A stretch of DNA of 64,000 nucleotides from Enterobacter sp. C2 (GTDB lineage Bacteria; Pseudomonadota; Gammaproteobacteria; Enterobacterales; Enterobacteriaceae): positions 3,844,001 through 3,908,000 of the forward strand of contig NZ_CP082269.1 of NCBI RefSeq assembly GCF_019880405.1, in the 5' to 3' direction. The position numbers and the translations under genes are program-made. Below, piece by piece: positions 58,151 to 64,000 of the stretch. Positions within the stretch are counted from its first letter, which is position 1; each line of letters begins with the position of its first letter. Below the pieces are notes generated by a model, which saw only the letters and a program-made list of their open reading frames with translations, made no database searches and had not been told where the DNA came from.

Positions 58151-58294
58151 TGTCAACACAAACCGGAACCTCAGCAACGCGTTCGAGCGAGGGGTGTTGA
58201 TGTCGGGGGAAACCCTCCTGTAAAAGAGCGGGATAGAGCGAAAGACAAAGACCGGAAATAACTAAAGCGCCCTTGTGGCGCTTTAGTTTTATTT
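58151..58294 (+). ncRNA. sraL: SraL (RyjA)-like small RNA
   Basis: About 140 nt between the GST and soxR genes, on the strand opposite soxR. CAACACAAACCGGAACCTCA and the GTTCGAGCGAGG/GTGTTGATG segments resemble E. coli SraL as remembered, which lies beside soxR. It ends in the strong hairpin at 58262-58286 followed by TTTTATTT. The -10-like TAGACT at 58140-58145 suggests the start. SraL is sigma-S dependent in Salmonella and acts on tig and rho mRNAs. Its 3' end overlaps the soxR stop. Confidence 0.6.
58262..58294. terminator. Terminator shared by the SraL-like RNA and soxR
   Basis: CTAAAGCGCC (58262-58271) pairs with GGCGCTTTAG (58277-58286) over CTTGT, followed by TTTTATTT on the + strand; the - strand tail is TTATTT. 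Confidence 0.85.
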
Positions 58295-58759
58295 GTCGTT
58301 CGCCTCATCTTCTAACAGCCGGGCCCCGGTTCCCTGCTCTCCCAGCCGGTCGCCTGGGTTACGCAGCGGACAGTCGCTGCGCGACAGACAGCCACAGCCG
58401 ATACAGCCATTCAGATCGTCCCGTAGCGCCTCAAGCGTATGAATACGTCTGTCCAGCTCCTCCCGCCACTGGGAAGAGAGCTGCTCCCATGTTTTGGCAT
58501 TCAGCGTATGGCCCGCGGGCAACACGCTCAACGCTTCGCCGATGGTCGCCAGAGGAATACCGATGCGCTGGGCAATCTTGATGATGGCCACATAGCGCAG
58601 CACGTCACGGGTATAACGCCGCTGGTTACCCTCGTTACGGACGCTTTTAATCAAGCCTTTACTCTCATAAAAGTGCAGAGCCGAGACGGCGACCCCGCTA
58701 CGCCTCGCCACTTCGCCAGGGGTCAGCATCGCTTTTATGCGCGGCAATTTCTTTTCCAT
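58289..58759 (-). CDS. soxR: Redox-sensing activator SoxR
   Basis: A 156-residue MerR-family protein. An N-terminal winged helix ([25 protein letters not shown]) and dimer helix are followed by the four-cysteine [2Fe-2S] cluster [12 protein letters not shown]. Oxidation of the cluster by redox-cycling drugs activates soxS transcription. It is close to E. coli SoxR (154 residues) with a slightly longer, acidic C-terminus. The start codon is 11 bp from its own operator in the soxS promoter. Confidence 0.98.
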   Translation of the reverse strand: MEKKLPRIKAMLTPGEVARRSGVAVSALHFYESKGLIKSVRNEGNQRRYTRDVLRYVAIIKIAQRIGIPLATIGEALSVLPAGHTLNAKTWEQLSSQWREELDRRIHTLEALRDDLNGCIGCGCLSRSDCPLRNPGDRLGEQGTGARLLEDEANDK

Positions 58760-58766
58760 AAAGCTC

Positions 58767-58797
58767 TTTACCTCAAGTTAACTTGAGGAATTATACT
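58767..58797 (+). promoter_or_regulatory. soxS promoter with SoxR operator in a 19-bp spacer
   Basis: TTTACC (-35, 58767-58772) and TATACT (-10, 58792-58797) are 19 bp apart, the overlong spacing typical of MerR-family control. The spacer holds the perfect 18-bp palindrome CCTCAAGTTAACTTGAGG (58771-58788). Confidence 0.95.
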
Positions 58798-58845
58798 CCG
58801 CTTCAGACCAAACGACGACTTCAGCACTGAAAAAGAGGCAGCAGT

Positions 58846-59169
58846 ATGTCCCATCAGCAAATTATTCAAACGCTTATTGAATGGATTGATGAACATATCG
58901 ACCAACCCCTGAACATTGATGTAGTGGCGCAGAAATCCGGGTATTCGAAGTGGTATTTGCAGCGGATGTTTCGATCGGTGACGCACCAGACGCTAGGGGA
59001 TTATATCCGCCAGCGGCGGCTAGTAATGGCGGCAGAAGCGCTGCGCACGACGCAGCGGCCAATCTTTGATATTGCGATGGAGCTGGGGTACGTCTCGCAG
59101 CAGACCTTTTCACGCGTGTTCCGTCGGGAGTTTGACCGCACGCCGAGCGATTACCGGCATCAGATGTAG
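58846..59169 (+). CDS. soxS: Superoxide-response activator SoxS
   Basis: A 107-residue AraC-family protein consisting only of the two helix-turn-helix DNA-binding domain, the same length as E. coli SoxS. SGYSKWYLQRMFRSVTHQTLG and the second-helix region LGYVSQQTFSRVFRR are diagnostic. It activates sodA, zwf, acrAB, micF and other genes of the superoxide regulon. Its level is set by SoxR through the promoter just upstream. It converges with pdeC, ten bases away. Confidence 0.98.
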   Translation: MSHQQIIQTLIEWIDEHIDQPLNIDVVAQKSGYSKWYLQRMFRSVTHQTLGDYIRQRRLVMAAEALRTTQRPIFDIAMELGYVSQQTFSRVFRREFDRTPSDYRHQM

Positions 59170-59179
59170 CGCGGGTGGA

Positions 59180-60745
59180 TCAGCGCAGCGGCTGCCGGAT
59201 CCACGCCATAAAGTCCTGCGGCGACAGCGCCTTTGCGAAGTACCAGCCCTGGCAATACTGCACGCCGCGCTTTAATAACCAGGTCACCTGCTCCGAGGTT
59301 TCCACCCCTTCGGCAATGATCTTGAGGCGTAAGCTTTGCGCCATCTCAATGATGTGTTCCGCAATCAGATGGCTGGTACTGTTAGTAGTCAGCGTATCGA
59401 TGAAGGATTTATCGATTTTCAGAATATCGACGTTCAGCGAATATAAATTGTGCAGGTTGGAATAACCGGTGCCAAAATCATCAATCGCCACCTCATATCC
59501 CGCCTGACGAAACGCCTGGATAACCGGCGTTGTTTTCGGCACATCGATAAATCCACGCTCGGTAACTTCAATTTTAATTTGCTGAGCCTTGACGGCATGC
59601 TGTTGAGCTTTATCAGAAATTAAAGCAATCAGGCGAGAGGAGTGGAAATCCGAGGCAGAGAGGTTAATTGAGATATAGAGCTGCGGATTTTCTGATAAAA
59701 AACGGCCTAAATCAGCGAAGACTTCCTCAACTGCATAATCCGTTACCCGCTCAATGAGCCCCTCTTTTTCTGCTAGCGGTATGAATTCCGCCGGGCTCAT
59801 CACCTGCCCTTCAAAACCAGGCCAGCGTAACAGCGCTTCAGCCCCCACACACTGGCCGGTTTTAATATCAATAATTGGTTGATAATTGAGCCGCAGCTGG
59901 CGTTTTAGCAAGGCGCGATGCAATAGACGGCGCGGCGAATTAATTTCCTGATGGGTTCGGGACCACATTAGCAAAATAATGATGCTGCAAATCATCCCCA
60001 GCGGCAGGGTGAGCGTCGCCTGGTGATAGAGAAACTGGAAATAGCGATCGCTGGAGGTGGAGACAATAATCGCTATGGGACGCTTTTCCGAGTGGGCAAT
60101 AGTATAGAAGCGTCCGTCCTGTTGAAAGGTAAAGTCGTTGTTCTGTATCAGACCTGCCAGTATGCGGGCATCCGCCGTCGGACTCACCGAGAAGAACGCC
60201 TTGGTTACCGTGTCGTAGACCCCATAGGCCAGCGAGTGATCATCCGACATCACCTCACTGTAGGCCAGCGGGTTGACGACCAGTGCATAGTGACCGCGCT
60301 GCATATAGACCATTTTATAGCCAGCATAAAATGGGGTGTCACGGTAATAGTAGTTGGAGATATCCGGAGAACGCGTATATTCCGCTGCGGGAATAATATA
60401 GGGTTCGGCGGGGGCCATTGAGGTGGAACATAAAAAACGATTTCCGTTGGCGTATATTATATCAGCAACGTAGAGCTGCCCGCGGATAATATTGAGCATA
60501 TTATAACGATGCGCTGGCGAGCAGATTTTACCGGTAAATTTCTCTGCTTTGCTACGTGCGATATCGACCTGCTGGATAACCAGCTCGGTTTTATCCAGTG
60601 CAAGTTGCGCAAATGAACGCAGCTGTATGCCGGTCTCTTTAACGGCGCGGATGTGAGCAAACCATAGCGCCAGCATCACAGGCAGCAAAACGACCATGAT
60701 GATCCCGACAATCCTTAGCGCCTTGCGGCGTGCGCCATGATTCAT
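59180..60745 (-). CDS. pdeC: Cyclic-di-GMP phosphodiesterase PdeC (CSS-EAL)
   Basis: A 521-residue inner-membrane enzyme hydrolysing c-di-GMP. TM1 (about 12-33), a periplasmic CSS domain with FLCSTS around residue 105, and TM2 (about 230-255) precede the EAL domain (about 265-515). The catalytic signature is EALLRW, with further motifs NLSASDF, VTERGF, DDFGTGYS, KIDKSF and EGVET intact. Periplasmic thiols control the family (DsbA/DsbB). Start at 60745 matches E. coli PdeC; the frame extends to 60781. It converges with soxS. Confidence 0.93.
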   Translation of the reverse strand: MNHGARRKALRIVGIIMVVLLPVMLALWFAHIRAVKETGIQLRSFAQLALDKTELVIQQVDIARSKAEKFTGKICSPAHRYNMLNIIRGQLYVADIIYANGNRFLCSTSMAPAEPYIIPAAEYTRSPDISNYYYRDTPFYAGYKMVYMQRGHYALVVNPLAYSEVMSDDHSLAYGVYDTVTKAFFSVSPTADARILAGLIQNNDFTFQQDGRFYTIAHSEKRPIAIIVSTSSDRYFQFLYHQATLTLPLGMICSIIILLMWSRTHQEINSPRRLLHRALLKRQLRLNYQPIIDIKTGQCVGAEALLRWPGFEGQVMSPAEFIPLAEKEGLIERVTDYAVEEVFADLGRFLSENPQLYISINLSASDFHSSRLIALISDKAQQHAVKAQQIKIEVTERGFIDVPKTTPVIQAFRQAGYEVAIDDFGTGYSNLHNLYSLNVDILKIDKSFIDTLTTNSTSHLIAEHIIEMAQSLRLKIIAEGVETSEQVTWLLKRGVQYCQGWYFAKALSPQDFMAWIRQPLR

Positions 60746-60781
60746 TTCCGCCCTATATCCCTGCTTTATGTGTGCCTGCAT

Positions 60782-61211
60782 TGTCAGCAGGAAGCTTTGA
60801 TAAACAGGTGATTACGTTGCATGAATCATCAGACATTAGCAACCGACTTTTATCATTAATAACCTAATATTTGGTTATGACGATAATATTTGTCCGTAAG
60901 CCAAACTAAAAGTGTTCGCCCTGTTTATATTAAGGAAAATAATTATCCAGCTATCGTTGCCGGTTTTTTGTTACGCCACAGCGGATCGCTGATTAAGCCA
61001 AACTGCCAGGGCAATAAAAAAGGATGCGCGCTGCGTTTATTTTTTCGTCTGTGGAAACACACGTTGAGCGAATAATGCCCGCATTTATTCCCGCACACTT
61101 TCGGGGGTTAAAGGTCCTTCAAAAAGCGCACGCCGCGACTGGCTAATAAAAGAACAAATGTGATATAGTTCACATATATTGTGATACATCTGATGAAACA
61201 AAGTACAGAAA
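60782..61211. other. Intergenic region between pdeC and yjcB without a supported gene
   Basis: About 430 bp between divergent genes, AT-rich near the pdeC side. It should hold both promoters. No repeat, tRNA or long frame with a ribosome site was found. Confidence 0.5.
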
Positions 61212-61493
61212 ATGGCTACCTTTACAACCAGCGTTGTTCTGCTGCGCTGGCAGCTTATGAGCGCGATCCTGATGTTTTTAGCCAGCTCGCTGAACATCAA
61301 ATTCCGTAAATCTGACTACATAGGGCTGGCGGTCGTCAGTAGCGGCCTTGGCGTAGTAGCGGCCTGCTGGTTCGCCACCGGGCTGCTCGGCATTACCGTG
61401 GTCGACGTGGCCACTATCTGGCATAACATCGAAAGCATAATGATTGAAGCCGCCAGCCACGCACCGCCAGAGTGGCCCGTGGTCATGACCTGA
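61212..61493 (+). CDS. yjcB: Small inner-membrane protein YjcB
   Basis: A 93-residue protein, the same length as E. coli YjcB and sharing VVLLRWQLMSAILMFLAS, SDYIGLAVVSSGLGVV and IWHNIES. Two transmembrane helices (about 7-27 and 36-62) are followed by a short soluble tail. The function is unknown. It is followed by a strong bidirectional terminator facing ssb. Confidence 0.93.
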   Translation: MATFTTSVVLLRWQLMSAILMFLASSLNIKFRKSDYIGLAVVSSGLGVVAACWFATGLLGITVVDVATIWHNIESIMIEAASHAPPEWPVVMT

Positions 61494-61503
61494 GTTAAAA
61501 AAC

Positions 61504-61531
61504 AAAAAACCCCGACGCGTCGGGGTTTTTT
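61504..61531. terminator. Bidirectional terminator between yjcB and ssb
   Basis: AAAAAACCCCGA (61504-61515) pairs with TCGGGGTTTTTT (61520-61531) over CGCG. Confidence 0.93.
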
Positions 61532-61557
61532 ATGGCTTACGCGAGCTTAGCGCGCAC

Positions 61558-62097
61558 TCAGAACGGAATGTCGTCATCAAAGTCCATCGGCGGCTCGTTG
61601 TTAGACGGTGCCGGAGTGGACTGCTGCGGACGCTGCTGTGCGCCGCCGCTGAACTGGTTCTGGTTGCCGCCCTGCGGCTGCTGAGGCTGACCCCAACCGC
61701 CCTGCTGGCCACCGCCCTGCTGACCGCCTGCCGGTGCACCGCCACCCTGACGGCCGCCGAGCATCTGCATGGTGCCGCCCACGTTCACCACCACTTCAGT
61801 GGTGTATTTTTCCACGCCGGACTGATCGGTCCATTTGCGGGTGCGCAGGGCACCTTCGATGTAAACCTGAGAACCTTTACGCAGATACTCACCGGCCACC
61901 TCGGCCAGTTTGCCAAACAGCACAACGCGGTGCCATTCGGTCTGCTCTTTCATCTCACCGGTCGCTTTATCACGCCAGGATTCGGAAGTAGCCAGCGTAA
62001 TGTTGGCTACTGCGCCCCCATTCGGCATGTAGCGTACTTCCGGGTCCTGGCCCAGATTACCGACGAGAATCACCTTGTTTACGCCTCTGCTGGCCAT
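61558..62097 (-). CDS. ssb: Single-stranded DNA-binding protein
   Basis: A 179-residue SSB. An N-terminal OB fold (about 1-112, starting [20 protein letters not shown]) is followed by a Gly/Gln-rich disordered linker and the acidic tip DFDDDIPF that recruits replication and repair proteins. It forms tetramers on ssDNA. It is divergent from uvrA, sharing the LexA-controlled gap as in E. coli. AGGAGACACAACC precedes the ATG. Confidence 0.98.
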   Translation of the reverse strand: MASRGVNKVILVGNLGQDPEVRYMPNGGAVANITLATSESWRDKATGEMKEQTEWHRVVLFGKLAEVAGEYLRKGSQVYIEGALRTRKWTDQSGVEKYTTEVVVNVGGTMQMLGGRQGGGAPAGGQQGGGQQGGWGQPQQPQGGNQNQFSGGAQQRPQQSTPAPSNNEPPMDFDDDIPF

Positions 62098-62249
62098 GGT
62101 TGTGTCTCCTGAATACGTTTCTTAATCTCAATAGTGTAAGCGCGCGATTGTAACTTACCAAGCGACGCTTTGATACCTTGCGAGAAGGATTCCAGTAATC
62201 CGCCCGCCATGCGCTATTTTCGCACAAATGCGCCTGGGATGCATTCTTA

Positions 62250-62269
62250 TACTGTATATCCATTCAGGT
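62250..62269. promoter_or_regulatory. LexA (SOS) box of the ssb-uvrA gap
   Basis: TACTGTATATCCATTCAGGT contains CTG-N10-CAG and is nearly identical to the E. coli uvrA SOS box. It lies 90 bp upstream of uvrA and can serve both divergent genes. Confidence 0.92.
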
Positions 62270-62358
62270 TTTTTTGTGTCATAATTAACCGTTTCAGTTC
62301 AGTTCGCCGGATGTCCTTCAAACATACCGAGCGCCGAGTCTCTTACCGGGAAAGGTGA

Positions 62359-64000
62359 ATGGATAAGATAGAAGTACGGGGCGCGCGCACCCACAATCTC
62401 AAGAATATCAACCTCGTTATCCCACGCGACAAACTGATTGTCGTCACCGGGCTTTCAGGTTCAGGTAAATCATCCCTGGCTTTCGACACCCTCTATGCCG
62501 AAGGTCAGCGTCGCTACGTTGAATCGCTCTCCGCCTATGCGCGCCAGTTCCTGTCGTTAATGGAAAAGCCGGATGTCGATCATATCGAAGGGCTTTCGCC
62601 CGCGATCTCTATTGAGCAGAAGTCGACCTCGCATAACCCACGCTCTACCGTCGGGACCATTACCGAGATCCACGACTACCTGCGTCTGCTGTTTGCCCGC
62701 GTAGGCGAGCCGCGCTGCCCGGATCACAACGTGCCGCTGGATGCGCAGACCGTCAGCCAGATGGTGGATAACGTGCTGTCGCAGCCGGAGGGCAAACGCC
62801 TGATGCTGCTCGCACCGATCATCAAAGAGCGTAAGGGTGAGCACACCAAGACGCTGGAGAACCTGGCAAGCCAGGGCTATATCCGTGCCCGTATCGATGG
62901 TGAAGTGTGCGACCTCTCGGATCCGCCGAGTCTTGAACTGCATAAAAAACATACTATTGAAGTGGTCATTGACCGCTTCAAGGTGCGGGACGATCTGACC
63001 CAGCGCCTGGCCGAGTCGTTTGAAACCGCGCTGGATCTCTCCGGCGGGACGGCGATTGTTGCCGATATGGACGATGCGAAAGTGGAAGAGCTGCTCTTCT
63101 CCGCTAACTTTGCCTGCCCGATCTGCGGCTACAGCATGAACGAGCTGGAACCGCGTATGTTCTCCTTCAACAACCCGGCCGGTGCCTGCCCGACCTGTGA
63201 CGGGTTGGGCGTACAGCAGTATTTCGATCCGGACCGCGTGATCCAGAATCCGGAGCTGTCGCTGTCCGGCGGCGCGATCCGCGGCTGGGATCGCCGTAAC
63301 TTCTACTACTTCCAAATGCTACGCTCGCTGGCGGATCACTATAAGTTTGACGTTGATGATGCCTGGGAAAGCCTGAGCGCGTCGGTGCAAAAAGTGGTGC
63401 TGTTCGGCTCCGGTAAAGAGAGCATCGAATTCAAATACATGAACGATCGCGGTGACACCTCCGTGCGCCGTCATCCGTTTGAAGGCGTTCTGCACAACAT
63501 GGAGCGCCGTTACAAAGAGACCGAGTCCAGTGCGGTACGTGAAGAGCTGGCGAAGTTTATCAGCAATCGTCCGTGCGCCTCCTGTGACGGCACGCGCCTG
63601 CGTCGTGAAGCGCGCCACGTCTTCGTTGAGGATACGCCGCTGCCGGCGATCTCCGACATGAGCATCGGCCACGCAATGGACTTCTTCAACAACCTTAAGC
63701 TGGCAGGCCAGCGGGCGAAGATCGCCGAGAAGGTGCTGAAGGAGATTGGCGACCGTCTGAAGTTCCTGGTAAACGTCGGTCTCAACTACCTGACTCTCTC
63801 CCGCTCGGCGGAGACCCTCTCCGGGGGTGAAGCGCAGCGCATCCGTCTGGCAAGCCAGATCGGTGCCGGTCTGGTCGGGGTGATGTACGTGCTGGATGAG
63901 CCGTCCATCGGTCTGCACCAGCGTGACAACGAGCGCCTGCTGGGCACGCTGATCCACCTGCGCGACCTCGGCAACACGGTGATTGTCGTTGAGCATGATG
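62359..64000 (+). CDS. uvrA: Excinuclease ABC subunit A, 3' end missing
   Basis: The first 547 residues of UvrA, the damage-sensing ATPase of nucleotide excision repair (full length about 940). Walker [10 protein letters not shown] is at about 31-39. The zinc-binding CPICGYSM...CPTCDG region, the [19 protein letters not shown] stretch and the ABC signature [12 protein letters not shown] with Walker [11 protein letters not shown] are present, so domain I is complete. AAAGG precedes the ATG. The frame runs off the right edge of the window. Confidence 0.98.
   Translation, partial: MDKIEVRGARTHNLKNINLVIPRDKLIVVTGLSGSGKSSLAFDTLYAEGQRRYVESLSAYARQFLSLMEKPDVDHIEGLSPAISIEQKSTSHNPRSTVGTITEIHDYLRLLFARVGEPRCPDHNVPLDAQTVSQMVDNVLSQPEGKRLMLLAPIIKERKGEHTKTLENLASQGYIRARIDGEVCDLSDPPSLELHKKHTIEVVIDRFKVRDDLTQRLAESFETALDLSGGTAIVADMDDAKVEELLFSANFACPICGYSMNELEPRMFSFNNPAGACPTCDGLGVQQYFDPDRVIQNPELSLSGGAIRGWDRRNFYYFQMLRSLADHYKFDVDDAWESLSASVQKVVLFGSGKESIEFKYMNDRGDTSVRRHPFEGVLHNMERRYKETESSAVREELAKFISNRPCASCDGTRLRREARHVFVEDTPLPAISDMSIGHAMDFFNNLKLAGQRAKIAEKVLKEIGDRLKFLVNVGLNYLTLSRSAETLSGGEAQRIRLASQIGAGLVGVMYVLDEPSIGLHQRDNERLLGTLIHLRDLGNTVIVVEHD

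Overview
The window is chromosomal DNA from a member of the Enterobacteriaceae, probably in the Enterobacter/Leclercia/Klebsiella neighbourhood; the sequence alone does not settle the genus. Most proteins are close homologues of E. coli K-12 products. The two ends reproduce E. coli gene order near 93-94 min: yjeH-fxsA-aspA-dcuA-cutA-dsbD-yjdC-tRNA-Phe on the left, and crfC-yjcZ/proP plus fdhF...gltP-acs-yjcH-actP-yjcE-ghxP-soxR-soxS-pdeC-yjcB-ssb-uvrA on the right. The first gene (yjeH) and the last (uvrA) are cut by the window edges.

Layout. 1-7.3 kb: conserved core (amino-acid export, aspartase, C4-dicarboxylate transport, thiol reduction). 7.3-12.2 kb: accessory insert between yjdC and tRNA-Phe, with a LysE exporter and its AraC-type regulator, then an AT-richer xyloside transporter/GH43 beta-xylosidase pair. 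12.3 kb: tRNA-Phe. 12.5-24.3 kb: a variable block with a DJ-1/PfpI protein, a ketopantoate-reductase-like enzyme, a flavin monooxygenase-like enzyme, ymjA, a cold-shock-domain protein, an unrecognised lipoprotein/membrane-protein pair, a lipoprotein-like hydrolase, a large autotransporter with a Pro-rich repeat linker, and a Ni/Co exporter. This block lies where E. coli has cad, lysU, dcuSR, dcuB-fumB, mel, adi and eptA-basRS. 24.3-31.7 kb: proP, kdgT, yjcZ-crfC, yjdM.

31.8-41.5 kb: an internally deleted phnH abuts a complete sugar-utilisation cassette. The cassette has an ABC importer, a D-lyxose/D-mannose isomerase, a class II aldolase and a PfkB kinase, flanked by a hybrid sensor kinase and an OmpR-type regulator. 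The likely route is import, isomerisation to a ketose, phosphorylation, then aldol cleavage. 41.6-46 kb: sigma-54-type fdhF (selenocysteine UGA at codon 140), a short hok/sok-type toxin-antitoxin locus, and gltP. 46-64 kb: acetate assimilation (acs-yjcH-actP), an oxidoreductase, a CidA/CidB-like pair with a LysR regulator, antiport, purine uptake under likely PurR control, the soxRS switch with an SraL-like sRNA, a c-di-GMP phosphodiesterase, ssb and uvrA with a LexA box.

Most of the window is ordinary core genome. The best candidates for new biology are the sugar cassette with its split two-component system, the AraC/LysE module with an exactly repeated 18-bp upstream site, the lipoprotein-membrane protein-hydrolase trio, and the shortened phnH.
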